Positions 39,667 to 46,963 of a stretch of DNA of 48,560 nucleotides are shown piece after piece (positions within the stretch are counted from its first letter, which is position 1; the number at the start of each line of letters is the position of its first letter). The translations under genes and the position numbers were made by a program. The stretch is from a virus, in IMG/VR virus record IMGVR_UViG_3300005253_000639, positions 1 through 48,560 of that record. The stretch is one strand, 5' to 3'. Under the pieces are notes generated by a model. The model worked only from the letters and a program-made list of their open reading frames with translations, made no database searches and had not been told where the DNA came from.

Positions 39667-39935
39667 CAGAAGAAATAAAAATAACCGAAGAGGATTATAA
39701 GAAAATATTAGATACTGTTCTTATAGAAACAGTTCACGAAATCGTAACATTTAAAGAATATAGTAAAGACCCGTCGCTAAGAAAAGCAAAAGAAAAAGGC
39801 TACATAAAGAAATCCAAGCACGAAGAAGCAGTAGAATATTATACAGAACTTATGAATTATAGAGAAATAACCAGAGTAGGAGTTACAAAATTAAAAGACA
39901 AATATGAAGAAGCACTAAAGGAGAAAAAGAAATGA
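39663..39935 (+). CDS. Small charged helical protein, unknown
   Basis: 90 residues, ATGA overlap. ILDTVLIETVHEIVTFKEYS then KHEEAVEYYTELMNYREI; helical throughout. Unknown. Confidence 0.5.
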   Translation: MTEEIKITEEDYKKILDTVLIETVHEIVTFKEYSKDPSLRKAKEKGYIKKSKHEEAVEYYTELMNYREITRVGVTKLKDKYEEALKEKKK

Positions 39936-40147
39936 ACGAAATAAAACTAACAATAGTTCATTATTTTGCGCCATATGGTAATGAAAGCCCAGTTAGAACA
40001 TTGATATCAGTACATTCTAATAATGAAAAAGTGAAAGAGGAAATAAGAAGAGCTATAGATTATGAAACTAAGAAACAGCAAATTAAATTATTATACATAT
40101 ATAATACATGGTGGTTTAAATTGTTTGGCGGAAAATTCAAGGGATAA
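39932..40147 (+). CDS. Small early protein, unknown
   Basis: 71 residues. A beta-strand start (IKLTIVHYFAPYGNESPVRT), a helix, and a Trp-rich hydrophobic end (YIYNTWWFKLFGGKFKG) that may touch the membrane. Confidence 0.5.
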   Translation: MNEIKLTIVHYFAPYGNESPVRTLISVHSNNEKVKEEIRRAIDYETKKQQIKLLYIYNTWWFKLFGGKFKG

Positions 40148-40161
40148 AAAAAGGAGAAGAA

Positions 40162-40347
40162 ATGAACGGTAGAAATTTAGACAAGGAGAAATGCGTAAAA
40201 AGTATCAGGCGTGTAATGGTCAGTGATAGAAAAGGAAATAAATTTATAGATAAAATCCTGGTCGGGAATAAAACCTGGGGGATGATTGATTATTTAATGG
40301 GAGTGCACGGAATGAGATTTAGATTTATTACAGGGGATAAAAGATGA
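40162..40347 (+). CDS. Small basic protein, unknown
   Basis: 61 residues, SD AAGGAG. KCVKSIRRVMVSDRKGNKFI then TWGMIDYLMGVHGMRFRFIT. No family recognised. ATGA junction with the next gene. Confidence 0.5.
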   Translation: MNGRNLDKEKCVKSIRRVMVSDRKGNKFIDKILVGNKTWGMIDYLMGVHGMRFRFITGDKR

Positions 40348-40544
40348 CAATGACAGATAAAGAAAAATGGAATAAGTTTTTAGGTGAATATTTAAAACAA
40401 GCAGAATATAATATTCATGTTAATAGTATATCAATAGATCCAGACGATACGCAGGGAAATGTCAAAGGAGATACCTGGTCAGGGTTTGAAGTATTTTTTA
40501 ATGATGATGAAAGTTTTAAACATATTTTTATGATAGGTGATTAA
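40344..40544 (+). CDS. Small acidic protein, unknown
   Basis: 66 residues. Asp-rich C-terminal half (SIDPDDTQGNVKGDTWSGFE). Unknown role. Confidence 0.45.
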   Translation: MTMTDKEKWNKFLGEYLKQAEYNIHVNSISIDPDDTQGNVKGDTWSGFEVFFNDDESFKHIFMIGD

Positions 40545-40573
40545 ATGAAAAAAATTAAACATGGAGGAAAACA

Positions 40574-40954
40574 ATGAGCAAACAATTTAAAGCAGTCTTT
40601 GAACTGTTCAACGAAAGACCGATTCCGCAATCGGACAAACTACAACTTATTTTTAAAAGACCTTATTCAGAAGAGGAACAGATAAAACTAGTGCCCTTTT
40701 TTGATAAGCCGGTCCAAGCTCAAATTCGTGAATATGTACCTGAAGGGGGGGAGAAAACAACGGAGGCTGAAATTGATGGTGTGTTTCACGTTATTTCTAC
40801 AAAGCCAGACAGATTAGCAAACGGAAATAAAACAGGATTTGTAATTGAAAAAATGTATGATCGGGAAAATCATAAAAATGTTATTCAGTTATATCAAAAG
40901 GATTGTGAAATCTTTATGGAAATTATACAAGAAGAATTGCCGGGTATGGAGTAG
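40574..40954 (+). CDS. Early protein, beta-rich, unknown
   Basis: 126 residues, SD GGAGG. FKAVFELFNERPIPQSDKLQ, IEKMYDRENHKNVIQLYQKD. A single-domain appearance; no family recognised. Confidence 0.5.
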   Translation: MSKQFKAVFELFNERPIPQSDKLQLIFKRPYSEEEQIKLVPFFDKPVQAQIREYVPEGGEKTTEAEIDGVFHVISTKPDRLANGNKTGFVIEKMYDRENHKNVIQLYQKDCEIFMEIIQEELPGME

Positions 40955-40964
40955 GAGCCGTAAA

Positions 40965-41354
40965 ATGAAAATAATTATGTTTTTGTTTTTTTTAGAAATG
41001 GGAATTATACCTGCAGGGCATCTTGAGATGTACGAATACACAAGAGATGTATATCAAGAATTATCTTTTTATGGTGATTTTAAATTTGAAGTGCAAATGT
41101 TTGATAATCATTTATTTTATGGAGTAGGAAATAAAATACATATGTGGAAAGTTATTGGAAATAAATCATTCAAACCAGACGCCATTAACTTTTTATTTTT
41201 TGCAGGTGTAAGGTTTAATGATAATATAGAATTAGGCTTCAGGCATTATTGTGATCACCCGATAAAAGCCTGGGACAACGGGAGTAATACTTTTCTGGAA
41301 AGATGGTATGAAGAAATATATGTTAAATTAAACTTTAGTTTATTTGAGGATTAA
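40965..41354 (+). CDS. Small secreted or membrane beta protein, unknown
   Basis: 129 residues from ATG 40965 (SD TAGGAG). A short hydrophobic N-terminus (KIIMFLFFLEMGIIPAG) could be a signal peptide. The rest alternates strands (FKFEVQMFDNHLFYGVGN, INFLFFAGVRFNDNIELGFR) and has HYCDHP. It resembles a short outer-membrane barrel or its fragment. Role in surface change or exclusion is possible but unproved. Confidence 0.5.
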   Translation: MKIIMFLFFLEMGIIPAGHLEMYEYTRDVYQELSFYGDFKFEVQMFDNHLFYGVGNKIHMWKVIGNKSFKPDAINFLFFAGVRFNDNIELGFRHYCDHPIKAWDNGSNTFLERWYEEIYVKLNFSLFED

Positions 41355-41358
41355 ATGA

Positions 41359-41571
41359 ATGAATAATCACGTAATGAATTTTAATCCACATTTAAGAGAA
41401 GTCAAATGCAATAAATGTAATAGCATAAATACAAAAGGTGTCAACTATTCTGAAAATATCGAGCTTCCGGATGATACAACGTCCGGTAAAACGATTGTAG
41501 TATATATATGTTTTGATTGTAAAAATGAATTCACTAAAGATAAAGTATTTAAGCAGCTGGAATTATTATGA
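41359..41571 (+). CDS. Zinc-ribbon protein
   Basis: 70 residues: CNKCNSIN and CFDCKNEF, a classic one-zinc ribbon about 30 residues apart. ATGA junction with the methyltransferase gene. Confidence 0.55.
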   Translation: MNNHVMNFNPHLREVKCNKCNSINTKGVNYSENIELPDDTTSGKTIVVYICFDCKNEFTKDKVFKQLELL

Positions 41572-42248
41572 ATAAAATCTATTTAATTGACTGCATGGAC
41601 TTTATGAAAGACAAGCCTGATAACTTTTACGATTTGGCCATTGTAGATCCGCCTTATGGGATAGGCGATTTTAATCCTCCAAATAGTCTTAATAAATATG
41701 GCGAGCGTGTAAAAAGAAATAGTTTAAAAGTAGACTGGAACGATACGATCCCCAATAAAAACTATTTTAATGAAGTTAAAAGAATTTCTAAAAATCAAAT
41801 TATTTGGGGTGCTAATTATTATAATTGTTTCACAAAGGGCGGGGCTATAATCTGGCATAAAGGAAAAATAAATCCTATATTAAGTCAATGTGAAATAGCT
41901 AGTTTGTCTTTCCAACAAAAAGTTGATTATGTATTAATTCAATGGCAATCAGGATTTGCAAGAAAACAATATGAAAAAGACTACAATGCTATTCATCCAA
42001 GTCAAAAACCAGTGGCCCTTTACAAATGGATTTTAAAAAACTACGCAAAACCAGGCTATAAGCTTTTAGACACTCATAGCGGATCCGGCTCTTTTAGAAT
42101 AGCAGCATATGACATGGGCTTTGATCTTGACTCCTGCGAGCTTGACAAAGATTATTTTGCTGCTAATGAAAAACGCTTTCAAGATCATATACAACAGAAT
42201 GATCTATTTAAAAAAAGCGAATATCAAGATTTACTTTACAAGGATTAA
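41568..42248 (+). CDS. DNA adenine/cytosine-N4 methyltransferase
   Basis: 226 residues. Catalytic DPPYG (27-31), then HPSQKP (143-148) and the SAM-binding LLDTHSGSGSFRIAAY (about 167-181): motif IV before motif I, the beta-class order. Single-chain, no restriction enzyme nearby, so it probably protects phage DNA or marks it. Target site not predictable. Confidence 0.88.
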   Translation: MNKIYLIDCMDFMKDKPDNFYDLAIVDPPYGIGDFNPPNSLNKYGERVKRNSLKVDWNDTIPNKNYFNEVKRISKNQIIWGANYYNCFTKGGAIIWHKGKINPILSQCEIASLSFQQKVDYVLIQWQSGFARKQYEKDYNAIHPSQKPVALYKWILKNYAKPGYKLLDTHSGSGSFRIAAYDMGFDLDSCELDKDYFAANEKRFQDHIQQNDLFKKSEYQDLLYKD

Positions 42249-42251
42249 AGA

Positions 42252-42542
42252 ATGAAATCGAAATGGAGAGGACATAAAATAAAATTGAAAAAAGGAGTTT
42301 GGTTATATAATGACACAAATAAACCTGTGAGAGATAATATAAATATTTCATGTGGATTTTGTGGACGTCCCAAAACCAAAGAGGGATATGATGCATGTTT
42401 AGGAACATTACCTGGTTTAACGAACGCTTGCTGTGGACATGGAAATATTGAAGAAGCTTATGTTCAATTTTCTGATGGCCATAGTATTGACGGACAGAGT
42501 GCAGATATAATTATAAAAATGTTGAAAAGGAGATCGATATAA
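42252..42542 (+). CDS. Conserved phage Cys-rich protein
   Basis: 96 residues. CGFCGRPKTKEGYDACLGTL, then NACCGHG and a strand AYVQFSDGHSIDGQSA; this follows a small phage family with CLGTLPG and CCGHG. Zinc binding likely, role unknown. Confidence 0.65.
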   Translation: MKSKWRGHKIKLKKGVWLYNDTNKPVRDNINISCGFCGRPKTKEGYDACLGTLPGLTNACCGHGNIEEAYVQFSDGHSIDGQSADIIIKMLKRRSI

Positions 42543-42546
42543 AAAA

Positions 42547-43077
42547 ATGACAATAATGGCAATAGATCCAGGTAAAAGAAAATCAGGTATTTTTATTATT
42601 GGCAACAAATGTGTATGGTATGATCTCATAGATAATAGAAAACTAAAAACTGAAAAAGAAATATTTAACAATACTAATGATAAACTAAATTTCTTGATAG
42701 AAGTATTTGCGGTTGATGTTGTCATTATTGAAGATTATGCATATAGCCTGAGAGCTTCAAGGCAATTATACGGGGCCGAAATAAAAGGAATGCTCAAAAA
42801 CATAATTTACAAATGTGATAAGAAAATAAAAATAATAAAAATATCTATCGGGACTTGGAAATCGTATATGCGAAAAGATATTTTTAAAATAAGAAATCAG
42901 AAAAAAAGGTGGATAGGGCCCTATAAAAAAGCGGTAAAAAATAATTACGGATGGGATTTTAAAACAGAAGATATTTGCGATGCGTATTTTATGATAAAAG
43001 CCATAATGTCAATTAGAAAAGGTGTTATAAAATCGGGAGCAGCGCAAAATATTTATAATGAATTACAAGGGGTGTAA
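42547..43077 (+). CDS. RuvC-like Holliday junction resolvase
   Basis: 176 residues, RNase H-like fold. Acidic triad: D7 in AIDPGKRKSG, E62 in VVIIEDYAY, and D142/D145 in KTEDICDAYFM. A basic stretch (RNQKKRWIGPYKKAVKN) can bind DNA. It would cut junctions made by ERF recombination before packaging. Confidence 0.75.
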   Translation: MTIMAIDPGKRKSGIFIIGNKCVWYDLIDNRKLKTEKEIFNNTNDKLNFLIEVFAVDVVIIEDYAYSLRASRQLYGAEIKGMLKNIIYKCDKKIKIIKISIGTWKSYMRKDIFKIRNQKKRWIGPYKKAVKNNYGWDFKTEDICDAYFMIKAIMSIRKGVIKSGAAQNIYNELQGV

Positions 43078-43078
43078 A

Positions 43079-43255
43079 ATGGGATTAAATATATTAGAAT
43101 TTCCAGAACAAAATTATGATTATATTTGTGAAGATTGTGAAACAAGACATTCTTCATATTTGGTACATAGTCAAATAGTAGGATTTATATGTATGAATTG
43201 CGGGAGCAACAAGCTCGATAGAATTATTGATAAAAAAATTATTCCGGAGGTGTAA
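43079..43255 (+). CDS. Zinc-ribbon protein
   Basis: 58 residues from ATG 43079 (SD AAGGGG). CEDCETRH and CMNCGSNK form a zinc ribbon of transcription-factor style. Confidence 0.55.
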   Translation: MGLNILEFPEQNYDYICEDCETRHSSYLVHSQIVGFICMNCGSNKLDRIIDKKIIPEV

Positions 43256-43256
43256 A

Positions 43257-43454
43257 ATGGACTGGACACAAATATATTTAATTGGGTTGGTAATAACATT
43301 TATAGAAATAATGATAGCTGCAGTAAGAGAAAATATTTTTGAAGGTTTGACTCCGATGTACAATATAGTTATTACATTTTTTGCATTAATATTATGGCCA
43401 ATTTTTAATATGATGTTGCTTATAATGTGGATAGACAAAGGAGAAACAAATTGA
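43257..43454 (+). CDS. Small two-helix membrane protein
   Basis: 65 residues from ATG 43257 (SD GGAGG). Two membrane segments (YLIGLVITFIEIMIA and VITFFALILWPIFNMMLLIM). Could be a second holin-like or host-takeover protein; no family recognised. Confidence 0.55.
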   Translation: MDWTQIYLIGLVITFIEIMIAAVRENIFEGLTPMYNIVITFFALILWPIFNMMLLIMWIDKGETN

Positions 43455-43525
43455 GTTATATGGTTTTGATACTTGGAGTGCAGACATTATTATGTATTAA
43501 TACTTGTGGTTGTATTAATACATAA
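43451..43525 (+). CDS. Possible 24-residue hydrophobic peptide
   Basis: TTG at 43451 in a TTGA junction; the peptide ends CINTCGCINT because it is coded by the inverted repeat. It may be only chance reading of a DNA site. Confidence 0.25.
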   Translation: MSYMVLILGVQTLLCINTCGCINT

Positions 43526-43526
43526 T
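43489..43526 (+). promoter_or_regulatory. Perfect 15-base inverted repeat holding two GTATTAATAC palindromes
   Basis: ATTATGTATTAATAC (43489-43503) and GTATTAATACATAAT (43512-43526), 8 bases apart. The 10-base core GTATTAATAC is itself a palindrome, present twice. It looks like a tandem operator or a long hairpin, about 60 bases upstream of the promoter at 43584. Confidence 0.6.
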
Positions 43527-43583
43527 GGAATTATAATCGGCAGGATATATAAGGCAGAAAAAAAGAATAGGGGCAATTGATTA

Positions 43584-43612
43584 TTGTAATAAATATTATA
43601 ATATTATATAAT
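43584..43612 (+). promoter_or_regulatory. Promoter of small RNA 4 / leader
   Basis: TTGTAA (43584-43589), 17 bases, TATAAT (43607-43612). The -10 is perfect and the -35 moderate. Predicted start about 43619. Confidence 0.6.
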
Positions 43613-43618
43613 CATTTG

Positions 43619-43678
43619 TGCGTTTTTCTCCTATAACGCTGGCCCGCGATCAAAAGTTTTTTGTGAACGGGTCTTTTT
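43619..43678 (+). ncRNA. Small RNA 4 / attenuated leader with anti-SD loop
   Basis: Hairpin GCGTT (43620-43624) / AACGC (43635-43639) displays the loop TTTCTCCTAT. Then a terminator hairpin GGCCCG (43641-43646) / CGGGTC (43668-43673) with five Ts. TTTTTCTCCTATA (43623-43635) is complementary over 13 bases to the SD region of the gene at 14470. The terminator precedes the gene at 43692, so it may instead be an attenuator. Confidence 0.55.
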
Positions 43679-43691
43679 AAAGGATGGTAGT

Positions 43692-44099
43692 ATGACAAAG
43701 AAAGAAAAGATTGTAATAAAAAAAGAAGCAAAGAAATATTTTTACGATTTTATGGATACAAGAGATAGGGTATATATATTGATGGATGAATTCAAAGAAA
43801 AGCATGGTTTTATTCCAGAGCAATATAAAAGCGATATTATGCTTATGAATGCATACGAAGAATATAAACGTTTTGGCGGTTGGAAGAAAATTCCAGGAGT
43901 GAAGCTGATTATGAATAAATCAATACAGAAATATTGCCGAGCTAAAATAAAAAATCCACAGCCGGAAAAAGAAATGTCAGCATTGGAAATGGAATTATAT
44001 TTAACGAAAAAGACAAATGAAATATTCGAGTCAATAGAAAAAGCGAAAAAAGAGCTTAAGGGAATACACAGGCGCATTGACAAAAACCTTAAAATATGA
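43692..44099 (+). CDS. Basic helical protein, unknown
   Basis: 135 residues, SD AAAGGA. KKYFYDFMDTRDRVYILMDE, EYKRFGGWKKIPGVKLIMNK, and a C-terminal helix KTNEIFESIEKAKKELKG. Size and charge could suit a small terminase or DNA-binding protein, but I cannot confirm either. Confidence 0.5.
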   Translation: MTKKEKIVIKKEAKKYFYDFMDTRDRVYILMDEFKEKHGFIPEQYKSDIMLMNAYEEYKRFGGWKKIPGVKLIMNKSIQKYCRAKIKNPQPEKEMSALEMELYLTKKTNEIFESIEKAKKELKGIHRRIDKNLKI

Positions 44100-44106
44100 A
44101 TAATAT
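44077..44106 (+). promoter_or_regulatory. Promoter of small RNA 5
   Basis: TTGACA (44077-44082), 18 bases, TAATAT (44101-44106). It overlaps the end of the previous gene. The stretch after the -35 repeats AAAACCTT, and AAGTATGGA follows as at 37752. Confidence 0.55.
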
Positions 44107-44111
44107 AAGTA

Positions 44112-44209
44112 TGGATCGAAATGATAAAACATTAAGATATTATTGCAGAAAGGTTGCCGGGAACGGCAGAAGGTTTAATCAACCCGATCCAAGCCTTTCT
44201 GCTTTTTTT
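44112..44209 (+). ncRNA. Small RNA 5: three-way junction ending in a terminator (or leader peptide gene)
   Basis: Closing stem GCAGAAAGG (44145-44153) / CCTTTCTGC (44194-44202) is perfect over 9 bp and followed by seven Ts. Inside are GCCG-GGAA-CGGC (44156-44167) and GGTT-TAATC-AACC (44172-44184). An overlapping frame 44111-44230 codes a plausible 39-residue peptide (RKVAGNGRRFNQPDPSLSAF) that ends in an ATGA-type overlap with the next gene, so both readings remain open. Confidence 0.5.
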
Positions 44210-44222
44210 ATGGAAAGACATA

Positions 44223-44402
44223 ATGAATGATAAAGATTTTAAATGGAAACATTGTGAAAGGAAAAAAGGATATAACCATATAAAAAATGCAAAAAACATA
44301 ATAAAAATAATGAAGAAATCGGGCATGATAATAAACAATTGTAATATTTATAAATGTAAATATTGCCACAAATATCATATAGGGCATAAAAAAAAAGAGT
44401 AA
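44223..44402 (+). CDS. Small basic Cys/His protein
   Basis: 59 residues from ATG 44223. C-terminal CNIYKCKYCHKYHIGH looks like a zinc finger. Starting further upstream at 44154 would read through the terminator hairpin, so I reject it. Confidence 0.5.
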   Translation: MNDKDFKWKHCERKKGYNHIKNAKNIIKIMKKSGMIINNCNIYKCKYCHKYHIGHKKKE

Positions 44403-44419
44403 CTATTTAGGAGAATACA

Positions 44420-44797
44420 ATGAAACTAAAAAGCGCAATAAATAAATTAATGTTGATTATTGGAATGAAAGAAAAACATAAATTCAAGATAAAAATAACG
44501 GAAGTAGAATTGTATTATAAAGCGAAAAATCTTTTTAAGAGTCGAATAAAAGACAAAGAGGAATTAAAAAGAACATGTATGTTAGTAATATCAACTGCAA
44601 GAATAATGAATATGTTTCCTACTATTCCAAGATTTATGCCCAAAAGAATACAAACCGGTGGCATAGTTCCAGGATATAATAATTCTAATAATCTACTTGC
44701 AGAGTATAAAAAATCAAGAAAAAAAATAAGCAAAAACTTAGGAATTGCAGCGGGAAAAACTAGAAATAAAATAATAAAAGAGTGTACAAAAAAATGA
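44420..44797 (+). CDS. Basic early protein, unknown
   Basis: 125 residues, SD TAGGAG. Lys-rich, helical; FMPKRIQTGGIVPGYNNSNN in the middle. No family recognised. Confidence 0.5.
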   Translation: MKLKSAINKLMLIIGMKEKHKFKIKITEVELYYKAKNLFKSRIKDKEELKRTCMLVISTARIMNMFPTIPRFMPKRIQTGGIVPGYNNSNNLLAEYKKSRKKISKNLGIAAGKTRNKIIKECTKK

Positions 44798-44985
44798 TTA
44801 AACCATTTCTATTTTATTTAATATCAATATGTACAATATGTATATCAATTTTATCAATCACTATAAAAATATATCCATCTCAAACCATAATATTATTGAT
44901 AATATTATCAATAATTGGCGTTATAATATCAATAATTGTTATAATTAAAATAATAAAATTTGAGAAAGAGTTAGAAAATGATTAA
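44794..44985 (+). CDS. Small two-helix membrane protein
   Basis: 63 residues from ATG 44794 (ATGA overlap). Two Ile-rich membrane segments (FLFYLISICTICISILSI and IILLIILSIIGVIISIIVII). It overlaps the next membrane protein gene by 8 bases, so the two may work together. Confidence 0.55.
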   Translation: MIKPFLFYLISICTICISILSITIKIYPSQTIILLIILSIIGVIISIIVIIKIIKFEKELEND

Positions 44986-45943
44986 ACTTTTTGCTATTCT
45001 GTTAATAATAAGCGGCTCATTTTTAGAAATATGGTATTATGCCTATCGCTTTATAAACGACGGAATTGAATCGTGGTTATCAATAACAATAGGAATTGCA
45101 TTAACATTATTTCTTTGCCTGGCAATATTAAACAGGAATAAAAAAGGAATAGGAATAATAATATTAACTTTAATTATTTATAGTATCCTTGCTACTTCTG
45201 CAGGACAATCATTTTCATTAAGCTTATTTCAAAAAGAAGAAATACAAGAGGATATTCAAGAGCAGTACCGACAGGAAGAAATCGAAGAAATCCAATATAG
45301 GGTAAAACAGATTGACGAAAAATATTCTCAGATTCAATCCGGAATAAACGAAACGACACAAACATTACACGACAGGGGTGTATATCGTACGGCCCTGGAA
45401 AAAGCCGAAAATCAACAAACATTATTAAATGAAGAAAGGCTGCAATTAAATAATAGATTATCGGAATTAAGAAACGAGGCTATAACTTACGAAGGGATAG
45501 AAGAACGCAAAACCAATATATATGAATTCTATAATCGATTAACTTTCATGCCTGAAGACTGGCTGCAATTTTTCTTTCAAACATGGTTATCAATATTTAT
45601 TGCAATCATGGCCCCCCTGGGTATTACAACCCTGCAGGCAGAAAAACCAAAACCCGAAAAGAAAATGGAGCCAGATCAAGCATGGATTAAATTGATTGAA
45701 AACTGGGTCCATGTAAACTGGTTCGGCGTGAGAAGTAAAAAGAGCAGTAATATTTTAAATGAAACTAATTTCTTTGAATATACAAAAACGCACGACGGTA
45801 AGGAATTCCCGAAAAAGTATTATAACAAAATAAAGGCAATAGCCATAAAAACAAGGTGCATAAATAACAGCGGGACGATCATTAATAATAATGAACCGGA
45901 AGTAATAGGCAGGATAGTAAATTATTTATTAAAGGTAGGGTAA
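44978..45943 (+). CDS. Membrane protein with coiled coil and cytoplasmic domain
   Basis: 321 residues. Three N-terminal membrane segments (to about 75), a charged coiled coil (about 85-175), a further segment near 200-220 (FFFQTWLSIFIAIMAPLGIT), then a soluble C-terminal domain with DQAWIKLIENWVHVNWFGVR. It could act in host membrane takeover or superinfection exclusion; no family recognised. Confidence 0.55.
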   Translation: MIKLFAILLIISGSFLEIWYYAYRFINDGIESWLSITIGIALTLFLCLAILNRNKKGIGIIILTLIIYSILATSAGQSFSLSLFQKEEIQEDIQEQYRQEEIEEIQYRVKQIDEKYSQIQSGINETTQTLHDRGVYRTALEKAENQQTLLNEERLQLNNRLSELRNEAITYEGIEERKTNIYEFYNRLTFMPEDWLQFFFQTWLSIFIAIMAPLGITTLQAEKPKPEKKMEPDQAWIKLIENWVHVNWFGVRSKKSSNILNETNFFEYTKTHDGKEFPKKYYNKIKAIAIKTRCINNSGTIINNNEPEVIGRIVNYLLKVG

Positions 45944-45944
45944 C

Positions 45945-46160
45945 ATGATTGAGAAAAAAGTAGAAAAATGTATCTACAATAAAGCACATAATGAATGCAG
46001 GATGAGATACAAATGTTCCTTTACTCAATATGGCAGTACAAAAAAGACCTGCAGAATAAAAGGAGATCTTTCAGGGCAAGGATTCAGAAGACAGTCACGT
46101 TGGGACATAGCGCCAGGAGCCAAACTAAATTATAAAGATTTAATAAAAGGGTCAATATGA
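45945..46160 (+). CDS. Small Cys-rich basic protein
   Basis: 71 residues. CIYNKAHNECRMRYKCSF and CRIKGDLSG; four or five cysteines. ATGA junction with the next gene. Confidence 0.5.
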   Translation: MIEKKVEKCIYNKAHNECRMRYKCSFTQYGSTKKTCRIKGDLSGQGFRRQSRWDIAPGAKLNYKDLIKGSI

Positions 46161-46330
46161 CAGAAAAAGAATATTCAATTATTAGAAATGAAATAGAACT
46201 AATAAAAAAGAAACTTGCAAAAATATATAAAACTTTATCGAAACAAGAAAGCGGTAAATTAAGCATGGCTGATAATAAAGGCGGTGAATTGAGTATTGTT
46301 AATAGCGGGGGATTATCTTTAAAGGAGTAA
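46157..46330 (+). CDS. Small protein with GxLS repeats
   Basis: 57 residues. N-terminal helix, then GKLSMADNKGGELSIVNSGG and LSLKE: a GxLS motif three times. Such short repeats suggest a peptide ligand or polymer contact. Function unknown. Confidence 0.5.
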   Translation: MTEKEYSIIRNEIELIKKKLAKIYKTLSKQESGKLSMADNKGGELSIVNSGGLSLKE

Positions 46331-46336
46331 AGAATT

Positions 46337-46519
46337 ATGAACAGATGTTTAAAATGTGGTGATGAATTAGGATTTGGTAACTTACCAAAAAATGTACTTC
46401 TTTGTGATGCTTGTGAAAGAGTAAGAGGATTAAAAAGAGTAAAGATTCTGGATAAAATAAAAACAGCAAAAAAGTTTATTGAAAGGGAGATTACACAACA
46501 AAGGAGTAAAGAAATATGA
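46337..46519 (+). CDS. Zinc-ribbon protein
   Basis: 60 residues, SD AAGGAG. CLKCGDELG and CDACERVRG, then a basic helix. ATGA overlap with the next gene. Confidence 0.55.
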   Translation: MNRCLKCGDELGFGNLPKNVLLCDACERVRGLKRVKILDKIKTAKKFIEREITQQRSKEI

Positions 46520-46707
46520 AAATCAATAAAAAAACAGGGTCCGGATCTAATAGAGATAAAAATAAACCTACAAAGAAACAAAATAAATGGTCTAATCTTT
46601 TCTATACTTTTGCACATAAAAGAGTAATAGCATTTAAAAGAAAATTAAAAAACATGAGAAAAATCCTAATAAAAAAAAGGCTAAACAAGGAGAAAGACAA
46701 TGAATAG
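46516..46707 (+). CDS. Highly basic small protein
   Basis: 63 residues, about one third Lys or Arg. SD AAGGAG. Possibly nucleic-acid binding. It overlaps the next gene by 8 bases. Confidence 0.45.
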   Translation: MKINKKTGSGSNRDKNKPTKKQNKWSNLFYTFAHKRVIAFKRKLKNMRKILIKKRLNKEKDNE

Positions 46708-46963
46708 AAAAAAACCGCAGGAAAAACTATCTAATTTAAGTAAAAATTTAAGGCCCCCACCCCCACAGCATCCAGAAAGAAATAACCAATATAGAATACA
46801 AAAGGTATTGAAAGATAGAAATTCCGCAATAAATATTTTATTGATAAAATATCTTGAATCAACCGGATATGATCCAGAAGATATAATTATGTGCCAATCG
46901 AGTAAAATAACTAAAGAAGGGCATATTTTTAAAACATGGTTTGAAAAGAAAGGAGAAAAATAA
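46700..46963 (+). CDS. Small protein with PPPPQHP motif, copy 1
   Basis: 87 residues, SD AAGGAG. RPPPPQHPERNNQYRI near the N-terminus, then a helical part. The same proline motif occurs in the gene at 48148, embedded in unrelated sequence. Confidence 0.5.
   Translation: MNRKKPQEKLSNLSKNLRPPPPQHPERNNQYRIQKVLKDRNSAINILLIKYLESTGYDPEDIIMCQSSKITKEGHIFKTWFEKKGEK

Noticed and set aside
40845-40964. Upstream extension of the gene at 40965
   Set aside because: It overlaps the previous gene in another frame, is Lys/Trp/Arg-rich, and the SD sits directly before 40965.
44154-44222. Upstream start for the gene at 44223
   Set aside because: It would translate across the terminator stem and lacks an SD.
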